Shown here in pieces: positions 14,232 to 20,570 of a stretch of 20,613 bases of DNA; position 1 is the first letter of the stretch; every line of letters starts with the position of its first letter. The stretch is taken from IMG/VR virus record IMGVR_UViG_3300028837_001222, positions 1 through 20,613 of that record, one strand, 5' to 3'. The position numbers and the translations under genes are program-made. The DNA comes from a virus. A model generated the notes under the pieces. The model saw nothing but the letters and a program-made list of their open reading frames with translations. It did not search any database and had not been told where the DNA came from.

Positions 14232-15056
14232 ATGGAAATAAATGTTAAGACAATAAAATTTAAAAAGAAATCTACTTGGTATCATATTATACCAATTGGA
14301 GACATACATATGGGCAATATCGGTTGTGATGTTGCAAAACTTAAAAAATTAGTTGCTTGGATAAAAGAAAAAGATAATGTATATTGGATAGGTATGGGAG
14401 ATTTTTTTGATAGTATTAATTATACCGATAAAAGATTTGATCCACGAACAATTGCACCAGAATTTAGAGATTCACTAGACAACCTTATACCTGAACAAGT
14501 ACATGCTGTTGTAAAAATATTAGAGCCGATAAAAGAAAAATGTCTTGGATTACACGAAGGAAACCACGAAAGAAAAATACGATTAAAATATCACTATAAT
14601 CCAATATATGAAGTATGGAAAGCATTTAACATACCATCAATACCAATACTTAAAGATGCTGCAATAACACGATTACGCTTTGTATTTGATGTAAAATCAA
14701 GAATCAAACCTTCTTATACATATGATATTTTCAGTGTGCATGGTAATGTTGGTGGTAGAAAGGGTGGTGCTAAATTAAATAGGTTAGAAGATATGTGTGC
14801 AAATTTTCAAGCTGATATATATTTAATGGCACATTCTCATATTAAATTAACATCATCAAAATCTCAATTATATGTAGATAAGAATATGAATCTTAAACGA
14901 GCTAAAAAAGTATTAGCTGTTACTGGTTGTTTTTTAAATGGGTATACTGACGGTGCTGGTGGATATTGTGAACAATGGATGCTTTCGCCTACAATGACAG
15001 GAGTGGTCAAAATATCATTACGCCCATTTCAACGAGATTTGCATGTTTCTGAATAA
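14232..15056 (+). CDS. Calcineurin-like metallophosphoesterase
   Basis: 274 residues with all five family motifs: GDIHMGN (D24, H26), GMGDFFD (D57), LHEGNHER (N111, H112), FSVHGNVGG (H170) and LMAHSHIK (H201, H203). It should hold two metal ions and hydrolyse phosphodiesters or phosphomonoesters. Viral relatives are often annotated as DNA repair exonucleases or phosphatases; the substrate cannot be told from sequence. It is placed directly before the replication gene. Start supported by AAGG/GGATAAG just upstream. Confidence 0.88.
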   Translation: MEINVKTIKFKKKSTWYHIIPIGDIHMGNIGCDVAKLKKLVAWIKEKDNVYWIGMGDFFDSINYTDKRFDPRTIAPEFRDSLDNLIPEQVHAVVKILEPIKEKCLGLHEGNHERKIRLKYHYNPIYEVWKAFNIPSIPILKDAAITRLRFVFDVKSRIKPSYTYDIFSVHGNVGGRKGGAKLNRLEDMCANFQADIYLMAHSHIKLTSSKSQLYVDKNMNLKRAKKVLAVTGCFLNGYTDGAGGYCEQWMLSPTMTGVVKISLRPFQRDLHVSE

Positions 15057-15064
15057 GTGATTTT

Positions 15065-15190
15065 ATGACAACTAAGAAGGCAGATGATTCTTTAGATTCT
15101 CATGCAATAAAACGAAAAGACGGTTCGCTTGATGAGAAAGCGGAACACAGGGCAATATTAAAAGAGCTAAAAAGATTAGGTTTAAGATGA
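15065..15190 (+). CDS. 41-residue polar protein coupled to the primase-helicase gene
   Basis: The frame reads MTTKKADDSLDSHAIKRKDG and ends LKELKRLGLR. Its TGA overlaps the ATG of the primase-helicase by four bases (ATGA), a strong sign of translational coupling. Charged and probably helical at the C-terminus. Function unknown. No strong ribosome-binding site is visible; GTGAT lies four bases before the ATG. Confidence 0.6.
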   Translation: MTTKKADDSLDSHAIKRKDGSLDEKAEHRAILKELKRLGLR

Positions 15191-17367
15191 CACTCAAAAT
15201 TCCTGAACAACTTAGGGAAATACAATTTAGATTCATCAAAATACGCCCCAATTCTAAAAAAGCCCTAGAAAAAAATTTCACTGAATCCTATAATTATAAA
15301 TATGATGAAGTAGCTTTTAAACAATACCTAAAAACAGCTAAAAGTTATGGTATATTATGCGGATTCGGAAAACTTGCAGTAGTGGATTGCGATACAGAGA
15401 AACTGGCAAAACATCTTTATATGGAATTACCTGCAACATTTAGTGTTATTACTGGTTCTGGTGGTCTCCATTTATATTACATAATTCCAGATTTGGGCAA
15501 AAAACTGGTGATAGAAGATAATAAAGATGTCCATCATGGCGAAGTTCAATTTAAAGATTTCTATGTATTAGCTCCAGGTTCACTTCATCCAACTTCCAAG
15601 ACACTTTATAAAATAAAAGATGATATAAAAATACAGACTATTACAAAGAAAAAACTTTTTGAAGCTTTAGAACCTTTCCTCAAAAAGAAAGATAAATTTG
15701 TAGAGACTGTAACAACTGGATTGAATTGGGATATAGAGACAATTCTCAAAAAACTTCCTAGTATACAAGGACAACGAGAAACTGATGAAGGAATAGAGCA
15801 TTATGGTTCTCATCCAGTACATGGTTCATCTAAAGATAAAGATGGAGAATATTACGGTTCAAATTTTAATCTAAATCCTACTAAAGGTGTTTGGCATTGT
15901 TATAGATGTAATACAGGTGGAGATGCATTGTCTCTTATTGCAATGTTAAATGGTTTAGTGAAATGTAAAGATTGCAAACCAGGATTCTTTAGCACCAAAG
16001 AAGGTAAAGAGATTTTCCTAAAAGCTAAAAAAATCGGAGCACAGAAATACGGTTTTGAAGATACTCGTTTATTATTATTTGGTGGTGGAAAACGTAAAGG
16101 GGAATTACTGGTACAGAATATTGTTGAATTTATAAAACAAGAATGTCAATTTATAACAGTACGAGATAGCACAGGGAGATTGCCTCATATATATGCTTAT
16201 GAAGATGGCTACTACAAATTATTTGGTGAGGATTTAATTGTACAACAACTGAAAAAGATTTTCAACAATCAGAATATTCCCTACAAGACTCGATATAAAA
16301 ACGAGATTTTGGATTATATTAAAACTGAAAATGTAGTTGATAGGGATGAAATAAATCCACCAAAACATTTATTGAATCTTAATAATGGAATTTATAATAT
16401 AGATACTCAAAAACTTATACGTCATAGTCCAAAATATTATTTCCTTTATAAAATTCCTTGGAATTATAAGCCACAAGCTAAATGCCCAAAGATTATGAAA
16501 TATTTTAAAAGCACTTTGAAGCCTGAATTTATTGAATTAACTCAGGAGATATTTGGATATTGTCTAATGTTTGACTATCGACATGCTGCTATTTTTTATC
16601 TGTATGGAACAGGTGGAAATGGCAAAAAGATTTGGACTAAAATGTTAGAGCATATGCTTGGTGCTAAAAATGTGGCAAATAAATCTATTGATAGTTTAAT
16701 AAGATTCAGATTTACCTCTGCACTTCTTTATGGGAAACTTGCCAATATTTGTGGTGAATTAACTTCATCTGTATTAAGAGACACCGATATGTTAAAAAGT
16801 TTAAGCGGTGGAGATTCCATACAAGCAGAATTTAAAGGGAAAGATGGATTTGATTTCGAAAATAGAGCCAAAATTATCACAGCTTGTAATGCGATTCCCC
16901 GTTGTGGAGATATGACTGATGGATGGTATCAAAGACAATATATAATTCCATTTCTGAAAAAATTCAGACATACTAAGCAGGAAGATACCGAATTACTGGA
17001 TAAGTTATTAGTGCAAAAAGAAATGGAAGGTATATTGGCATGGTCACTCATAGGAATGCATAGACTATTGAAGAATAAACGATTTTCATATCCTATTGAT
17101 AAAGAAGAACGCTATTTAATGTATCGAGAAAATACTAGATATTTTGTGCAAAAATTCTATGCAAAGACGAATGAATTTAGCGATACTCTTAAATCAGACG
17201 AAATTTACGAAGATTATGTTAAATGGTGCGAAAAAAATAGTGTGCCTATTAACAGTAAAAATTCGTTAGGTAGAACTCTCAGTGATATGCATATGACCTT
17301 TGAAAGAATGCTCGAAGAAGGAAATCATAGTTATACAGATATTAGAAGATATATTAAGAGGTTGTAA
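15187..17367 (+). CDS. Primase-polymerase / SF3 (D5-like) helicase fusion
   Basis: 726 residues. Residues 10-165 are an archaeo-eukaryotic prim-pol domain: LAVVDCDT (catalytic D67 and D69), TGSGGLHLYY (H95) and YVLAPGSLHP. Residues 205-255 form a zinc-binding element, HPVH (209-212) and CYRC (238-241) followed by GGDALSLIA, as in CHC2-type primase fingers with His in place of the first Cys; another CKDC is at 260-263. Residues about 330-690 are the D5_N and SF3 helicase: Walker A GTGGNGKK (474-481), Walker B LANICGEL (518-525), motif C IITACNAIP (563-571), and Arg-finger region GWYQRQYIIPF (579-589). The usual Ser/Thr after the Walker A lysine is Lys481. It should prime and unwind viral DNA. 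ATGA start overlap with the preceding small gene. Confidence 0.92.
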   Translation: MTLKIPEQLREIQFRFIKIRPNSKKALEKNFTESYNYKYDEVAFKQYLKTAKSYGILCGFGKLAVVDCDTEKLAKHLYMELPATFSVITGSGGLHLYYIIPDLGKKLVIEDNKDVHHGEVQFKDFYVLAPGSLHPTSKTLYKIKDDIKIQTITKKKLFEALEPFLKKKDKFVETVTTGLNWDIETILKKLPSIQGQRETDEGIEHYGSHPVHGSSKDKDGEYYGSNFNLNPTKGVWHCYRCNTGGDALSLIAMLNGLVKCKDCKPGFFSTKEGKEIFLKAKKIGAQKYGFEDTRLLLFGGGKRKGELLVQNIVEFIKQECQFITVRDSTGRLPHIYAYEDGYYKLFGEDLIVQQLKKIFNNQNIPYKTRYKNEILDYIKTENVVDRDEINPPKHLLNLNNGIYNIDTQKLIRHSPKYYFLYKIPWNYKPQAKCPKIMKYFKSTLKPEFIELTQEIFGYCLMFDYRHAAIFYLYGTGGNGKKIWTKMLEHMLGAKNVANKSIDSLIRFRFTSALLYGKLANICGELTSSVLRDTDMLKSLSGGDSIQAEFKGKDGFDFENRAKIITACNAIPRCGDMTDGWYQRQYIIPFLKKFRHTKQEDTELLDKLLVQKEMEGILAWSLIGMHRLLKNKRFSYPIDKEERYLMYRENTRYFVQKFYAKTNEFSDTLKSDEIYEDYVKWCEKNSVPINSKNSLGRTLSDMHMTFERMLEEGNHSYTDIRRYIKRL

Positions 17368-17369
17368 AT

Positions 17370-17648
17370 ATGGGAAAATGTAGCATATGTAAAAAGAAAA
17401 TATTATATAACAAATACAAAATGTATAGAGGAAAAGTTCTCTGTCCAGAGTGTTATGACACTCGTTTAGAGAGAAAAGCAGCTAAAAAAGCAGAAGCGAA
17501 AAGACAAGCCGAATTAGTTAAAATAGTTAAGCCAACGAAAAAAGCAAAGAAAGCAGCTAAGAAAAAAGGACTTGACTTTGGTATAATACCTGAAATGAAG
17601 TTCGATGATAAAAATGAAGAAGAAAAAACCGCAGAGGATTCCAGTTAA
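17370..17648 (+). CDS. Zinc ribbon protein with lysine-rich tail
   Basis: 92 residues. CSIC (4-7) and CPEC near 25-28 make a treble-clef/LIM-like zinc ribbon, followed by a Lys/Ala-rich helix (RKAAKKAEAKRQAELVK, KAKKAAKKKG) and an acidic end. GAGG nine bases before the ATG supports the start, which is two bases after the primase-helicase stop. Likely nucleic-acid or protein binding. The following gene starts inside its last codons in another frame. Confidence 0.68.
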   Translation: MGKCSICKKKILYNKYKMYRGKVLCPECYDTRLERKAAKKAEAKRQAELVKIVKPTKKAKKAAKKKGLDFGIIPEMKFDDKNEEEKTAEDSS

Positions 17649-17772
17649 TCCTATTTGTGAAGAATGTAAAGTTCCAATAGTTAGATTCCAAAAATATTTG
17701 TTGCATGACAATGGAACAGTTCTTTGTGAAAAATGTTTTAACAAACTTAAAAAAGAGGGAAAAGTAGCATGA
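17614..17772 (+). CDS. Second small zinc ribbon protein
   Basis: 52 residues, read by me in the frame from the ATG at 17614. It starts MKKKKPQRIPVNPICEECKV and has CEEC and CEKC pairs with the same ribbon spacing as the preceding protein. It overlaps that gene by 35 bases, and its stop overlaps the next ATG by four bases (ATGA). The paired cysteines and coupling make it real despite its size. The two ribbons could be a duplication. Confidence 0.65.
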   Translation: MKKKKPQRIPVNPICEECKVPIVRFQKYLLHDNGTVLCEKCFNKLKKEGKVA

Positions 17773-17996
17773 GAAAAGTAGAACTTATTTATGTAGAAGT
17801 AATAAATGAAACTGAACAGTTATTTATATTTGAAACACTATTCAATAAGCAAAATTATGCACACCTACTTGTATTAAATACAGCATTGCCTATAGAGATG
17901 CAAGATGGACTATTATCAAAAGTTATTTTGTCACTTGCCAATATGACAAGAGAAGATGCTAGTGCTTCAATAGATACTAAGACTGTGAAGTTGTAA
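17769..17996 (+). CDS. Small protein, unknown
   Basis: 75 residues, start MRKVELIYVEVINETEQLFI. Its N-terminal half looks beta-rich and its C-terminal half helical (GLLSKVILSLANMTREDASA). No cysteines, unlike its neighbours. It begins by ATGA overlap and ends two bases before the next ATG. No family recognised. Confidence 0.6.
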   Translation: MRKVELIYVEVINETEQLFIFETLFNKQNYAHLLVLNTALPIEMQDGLLSKVILSLANMTREDASASIDTKTVKL

Positions 17997-17998
17997 AA

Positions 17999-18553
17999 AT
18001 GAAAACACTCAATGATCTGGGTCTTTGCAAGAAGTCCCGAAAGAAAGTCGAGGATTGGCTTCAAGAGTGGCTCGACTTATTCATAAAACAGGCTAATAAA
18101 AAACATGCTTGGGTTTATAGAGCTAACTTTGAGAAAAATGATTTCTTTTACTTTACAGATTGTAAAGATATTCTTGAGAAAGACCCCGAAGCAAAAGGAC
18201 AAGAAAACAATCTCGCTATAAGAAGTCGAAAGCGGAAAATTATGATGCAGTTATTTCTTAAAACTTTGCTAGGTCAAAGTCTAGGACTTATCACAATCAC
18301 CTGTAATCATTGTGCTTATAGGGGATGCTGGATAGAGGCTTTGAAAGACGGGAATGGTCATTGGGTTTACTGCCCCAAGTGTAAAAAAACTGATGTGCAT
18401 GTGTTCCCAGAAGGCTATGACAATTGCATGAATACAATAAAACTAGAGGTAGCTAAAAGGAGAGACAAATCACAATTACTTTTCAGCCCAGATTGTAAAA
18501 AACTCATCAAAGAAATACAAGATTACAAATACAAAAAAGGTGACAAAAAATGA
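17999..18553 (+). CDS. Zinc-ribbon protein, unknown
   Basis: 184 residues. The N-terminal half is helical and charged, with KSRKKVEDWLQEWLDLFIKQ. A zinc ribbon follows: CNHCAYRGCW (about 102-111) and CPKCKKT (124-130), with HVFPEGYDNC after it. The C-terminus is basic (KLIKEIQDYKYKKGDKK). It might bind DNA or RNA, or be a host-takeover factor. The ATG lies two bases after the preceding stop, and its own stop overlaps the next ATG by four bases. Confidence 0.62.
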   Translation: MKTLNDLGLCKKSRKKVEDWLQEWLDLFIKQANKKHAWVYRANFEKNDFFYFTDCKDILEKDPEAKGQENNLAIRSRKRKIMMQLFLKTLLGQSLGLITITCNHCAYRGCWIEALKDGNGHWVYCPKCKKTDVHVFPEGYDNCMNTIKLEVAKRRDKSQLLFSPDCKKLIKEIQDYKYKKGDKK

Positions 18554-18696
18554 TACTGGTACTTCCAATTTTTTACATGGTCGCCGTGATTCTCTTTTGG
18601 TGGATACCGTTTAATCCTAAGTGGTGCTTTATCTTGATAATCATTGGTGGAATTTACGATTTGTTAAGAAGATTAATAAATAAAAAAGGAGAATGA
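18550..18696 (+). CDS. Small membrane protein with two hydrophobic segments
   Basis: 48 residues: MILVLPIFYMVAVILFWWIP, a short NPKW turn, CFILIIIGGIYDLL, then a basic tail RRLINKKGE. Two membrane helices with a positive C-terminus inside are likely. A role in lysis, superinfection exclusion or membrane signalling is possible, but nothing decides. Start by ATGA overlap. Confidence 0.62.
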   Translation: MILVLPIFYMVAVILFWWIPFNPKWCFILIIIGGIYDLLRRLINKKGE

Positions 18697-18702
18697 GAAA
18701 AA

Positions 18703-18879
18703 ATGAAAACTATATCATTATGTGGTAGACCAGCAGGATGTTGTCCCTCAATTAAAGAGGACATAGAAAACGGTATCATGTATATCGTTGATGGAGACCA
18801 AAAAATAGCTTTTACCAAAGAACAAAGGCAAAAGTTAACTGAATATCTGTGTAGTAAAGATGATTGCTGTAAAAAATGA
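18703..18879 (+). CDS. Small cysteine-rich protein
   Basis: 58 residues beginning MKTISLCGRPAGCCPSIKED and ending LCSKDDCCKK. The six cysteines (C7, C13, C14, C50, C55, C56) are grouped at the two ends around a strand-helix centre (IMYIVDGDQKIAFTKEQRQK), so the ends may join through a metal or disulfides. GGAG lies in the gap before it. The LCGRPxGCCP start looks like a recurring small-protein type in viruses and archaea, but I know no function. Confidence 0.6.
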   Translation: MKTISLCGRPAGCCPSIKEDIENGIMYIVDGDQKIAFTKEQRQKLTEYLCSKDDCCKK

Positions 18880-19012
18880 GTTAAAATGTGCCAAATGCGG
18901 TAAACAGATGCAATGGGTTATGGATACCCTATTATGTCCAGTGTGTAATATGGATGTAATTTATAGATTGAATGTATGGGTAAAACCTGTAAGTAAAAAG
19001 CATACTATATAA
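18860..19012 (+). CDS. Small zinc ribbon protein
   Basis: 50 residues from the ATG at 18860, overlapping the previous gene by 20 bases: MIAVKNELKCAKCGKQMQWV, then LCPVCNMDVIY. CAKC and CPVC form a rubredoxin-like ribbon. No clear ribosome-binding site, so translation could be by re-initiation. The TATA box of the next promoter overlaps its stop codon. Confidence 0.55.
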   Translation: MIAVKNELKCAKCGKQMQWVMDTLLCPVCNMDVIYRLNVWVKPVSKKHTI

Positions 19013-19035
19013 ATATGACTTACATATAGAGGGAG
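19005..19035 (+). promoter_or_regulatory. Archaeal promoter before the gene at 19040
   Basis: TATATAAA at 19006-19013, then TTACATATAGAGGGAG. The TATA box begins 34 bases before the ATG, the same spacing as at the MazG gene (33), so the transcript has a very short leader or none. Confidence 0.6.
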
Positions 19036-19039
19036 AAAA

Positions 19040-19243
19040 ATGAAAATAACATTTTGTTGTGCACAAATGAGAGAAATATGGCATGAAGGTAATGTTGGTG
19101 TTGATGCAAGTACAAATGATTGGTATATAGTGATGGGATGCATAGGAACATCAGATACACCAAGTAGCCATAATCATAAAGTTAAACGCTGTCCATTTTG
19201 TGGTTCAAAAATGAAGGTTAGGCAAAGGCGAAACTACAGATGA
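19040..19243 (+). CDS. Small zinc-binding protein
   Basis: 67 residues, MKITFCCAQMREIWHEGNVG at the start and CPFCGSKMKVRQRR at the end. CC near the N-terminus and CPFCG near the C-terminus could share one zinc, with a strand-rich centre. GAGGGAG before the ATG supports the start. It ends by ATGA overlap with the phosphoesterase gene. Similar short CPFCG-ending proteins occur in many phages without a known role. Confidence 0.62.
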   Translation: MKITFCCAQMREIWHEGNVGVDASTNDWYIVMGCIGTSDTPSSHNHKVKRCPFCGSKMKVRQRRNYR

Positions 19244-19734
19244 AAATATTTATCACATCAGATCATCATTTCGGACATGATAACATTATCAGATATTGCA
19301 ATAGACCATTTAATAATGGTTACGATATGGATGACATAATGATACTCAAATGGAATGAAGTTGTATCTAAAGACGATCTAGTTATCCATCTTGGTGACTT
19401 TGCTTTACTTTCTAAAACAGGATGTATGTTATCTACCTTACGTGATATGCTAAATGGAACAATCATTATAATCAAAGGTAGTCACGATGTTTCAAAGAAG
19501 AAATTAGCAGAAGCGGGATTCATAGTTGGAAGCAATCCGATGTACATTGGAAAGTATATACTATCACATGTTCCATTAGCAGATAGTCAGATACCAAAAG
19601 GTATGATAAATATACATGGTCATATACATGAGAAAGCAACAAGGGGAGAGAGAATTAATATCTGTGTAGAGCATACGAATTATTATCCTGTAGAATTAAA
19701 AAAAGTGATGAACTACAAAACTACTAAGCAATAA
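19240..19734 (+). CDS. Calcineurin-like metallophosphoesterase, small
   Basis: 164 residues: SDHHFGHDN (D8, H10), HLGDFAL (D53), KGSHD (79-83), LSHVPL (H110) and INIHGHIHE (H126, H128). The usual GNHD motif reads GSHD, so the metal-bridging Asn is Ser81, while His82 and Asp83 remain; the other phosphoesterase in this window keeps Asn. Activity may be changed or weakened. The family includes small phage phosphohydrolases with a SDxHFGHxN start; substrate is unknown. Confidence 0.85.
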   Translation: MKIFITSDHHFGHDNIIRYCNRPFNNGYDMDDIMILKWNEVVSKDDLVIHLGDFALLSKTGCMLSTLRDMLNGTIIIIKGSHDVSKKKLAEAGFIVGSNPMYIGKYILSHVPLADSQIPKGMINIHGHIHEKATRGERINICVEHTNYYPVELKKVMNYKTTKQ

Positions 19735-19741
19735 TTTCTAG

Positions 19742-19749
19742 TATATAAA
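19742..19749 (+). promoter_or_regulatory. TATA box of a possible upstream promoter
   Basis: TATATAAA, followed by TGTTTGC, the reverse complement of the GCAAACA core shared by the two promoters at 13413-13546. Transcription would begin near 19770, just before the hairpin at 19777. No gene starts there, so it would give a long leader for the MazG gene or a small RNA. Confidence 0.4.
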
Positions 19750-19776
19750 TGTTTGCTATGTAAAATTAAATATGCG

Positions 19777-19800
19777 TAGGTAATCATTTTTGAGTACCTA
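19777..19800. promoter_or_regulatory. Dyad/hairpin upstream of the MazG gene
   Basis: TAGGTA-A-TCA-TTTT-TGA-G-TACCTA pairs at nine of ten positions around a TTTT loop. The half-site occurs again as TTACCTATA at 19827-19835, between the second TATA box and the start codon. It may be an operator, or a hairpin at the 5' end of a transcript from 19742. Confidence 0.5.
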
Positions 19801-19816
19801 TAGCAATAAAAAGACA

Positions 19817-19835
19817 TATATAAACGTTACCTATA
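19817..19835 (+). promoter_or_regulatory. Archaeal promoter for the MazG gene
   Basis: TATATAAA at 19817-19824 then TTACCTATA and TGAGGGA before the ATG at 19850. Layout matches the promoter at 19005. The TACCTA half-site just downstream of the TATA box would let a repressor block initiation. Confidence 0.6.
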
Positions 19836-19849
19836 TATGAGGGAATAAA

Positions 19850-20134
19850 ATGAATCAAGAAAAATTATATAGAGAAGCAATAAAAAAATGGGGTGTTATT
19901 GCTCAAACTAATATGCTAATTGAAGAATGTGCAGAACTCATTGTAGCTTTAGCAAAGTCAACCAGATTTCATAATGGTTCAACAATCCCTGAAATAATTG
20001 AAGAAATGGTTGATGTAGAAATAATGCTTGAACAATTTAAAATTATAGTCAATGACCCTGATATGTCTTATTCTTTATTTGATATTATAAAGAAACGAAA
20101 ATTAAAACGATTAGAGAGTCGATTAAATGAATAA
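19850..20134 (+). CDS. MazG-like nucleotide pyrophosphohydrolase
   Basis: 94 residues, one all-alpha MazG-type unit. The metal-binding motifs are EECAEL (E26 and E29 of ExxE) and EEMVD (E52 and D55 of ExxD), separated by a helix and a loop. The family hydrolyses (d)NTPs to monophosphates and pyrophosphate; in viruses it may clean the nucleotide pool or act on an alarmone. Length is typical for a single-domain member. It has its own promoter and GAGGGA before the ATG. Confidence 0.82.
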   Translation: MNQEKLYREAIKKWGVIAQTNMLIEECAELIVALAKSTRFHNGSTIPEIIEEMVDVEIMLEQFKIIVNDPDMSYSLFDIIKKRKLKRLESRLNE

Positions 20135-20216
20135 TGAATCGCCCCTGTAGCAATACTTTTCACATAACAGGTAACATGACATAGGGATACGTCTTACTTT
20201 GCTGCTAAAGGGCGTT
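20135..20216 (+). ncRNA. Possible structured RNA after the MazG gene
   Basis: The segment can fold as a three-part rod: CGCCC (20140-20144) with GGGCG (about 20207-20211), then GTAGCAA with TTGCTGC (seven pairs, one G-U), then AGGTAA with TTACTT and an inner GAC/GTC around a loop with AGGG; the last pairing competes with the second at its edge. This could be a leader for the 35-residue frame at 20241 or a stand-alone RNA. I match it to no known class, and hand folding cannot measure its stability. Confidence 0.35.
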
Positions 20217-20240
20217 TCCGTTAATCCTGAGAGGAATTAG

Positions 20241-20348
20241 ATGACAATGAGAGATAGGTTAATAGCCATCAGAAAAACATTACGTACTGATTTCCCTAAA
20301 GGCATCAATGAATTAAGTGCCCTAATAAATGATATGGATTTCAGTTAA
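20241..20348 (+). CDS. Possible 35-residue protein
   Basis: Frame starting MTMRDRLIAIRKTLRTDFPK and ending ALINDMDFS, probably helical. AGAGG lies seven bases before the ATG, but that site can pair with TAATCCT just upstream, which may limit translation. It sits inside the long-range inverted repeat. No homologue is recognised. Confidence 0.4.
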   Translation: MTMRDRLIAIRKTLRTDFPKGINELSALINDMDFS

Positions 20349-20368
20349 TCGTATTCCCACAGGGCGAT

Positions 20369-20400
20369 TCAAAAATTATACACTACTCAAAAATTATACA
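20369..20400. repeat. 14-base direct repeat, two copies
   Basis: TCAAAAATTATACA occurs at 20369-20382 and 20387-20400, a period of 18 bases. The first copy touches the right arm of the long inverted repeat. Confidence 0.85.
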
Positions 20401-20478
20401 GTCACTTTTCGATTAAGGGTCGACACATTTCTTTTTTATCACCGCCTTTTTATAAAACCAAGGGAATTATATTAGCTG

Positions 20479-20526
20479 TGTTAAGCCTGTAGCTTTACAA
20501 TATTAATTAACCTTGTAGCTTAACAA
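20479..20526. repeat. Iteron-like direct repeat within an inverted repeat
   Basis: TGTAGCTTTACAA (20488-20500) and TGTAGCTTAACAA (20514-20526) agree at 12 of 13 bases with a period of 26. TGTTAAGC (20479-20486) is the exact inverse of GCTTAACA (20518-20525). Tandem sites in AT-rich DNA recall origin or regulator binding sites. Confidence 0.7.
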
Positions 20527-20556
20527 CCATTATAAGCCACACATTTTTATTCATGT

Positions 20557-20570
20557 ATTAATATATTAAT
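20557..20570. repeat. Perfect 14-base palindrome
   Basis: ATTAATATATTAAT is its own reverse complement. In such AT-rich DNA this may be chance, or an easily melted or bound site. Confidence 0.6.

Larger units (their letters stand above)
20135..20371. repeat. Long-range inverted repeat around a small frame
   Basis: TGAATCGCCCCTGT (20135-20148) and ACAGGGCGATTCA (20359-20371) are inverted copies: 13 of 14 bases, with one extra C in the left arm. The left arm is also used by the local fold with GGGCG near 20207, so the two structures exclude each other. No flanking target duplication is seen. Confidence 0.7.

Noticed and set aside
20135-20216. A tRNA gene, from the approximate length and GC-rich closing pairs
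   Set aside because: The pairings stack as a rod, with no D, anticodon and T arms and no TTCRA-type T-loop.
20224-20240. A TPP riboswitch suggested by CTGAGAGG
   Set aside because: The other conserved TPP blocks are missing and the stretch is better explained as a ribosome-binding site and a small hairpin.
20135-20371. A MITE or insertion-sequence remnant defined by the 13/14-base inverted repeat
   Set aside because: No flanking target duplication, no transposase and no second copy in the window, so I keep it only as an inverted repeat.
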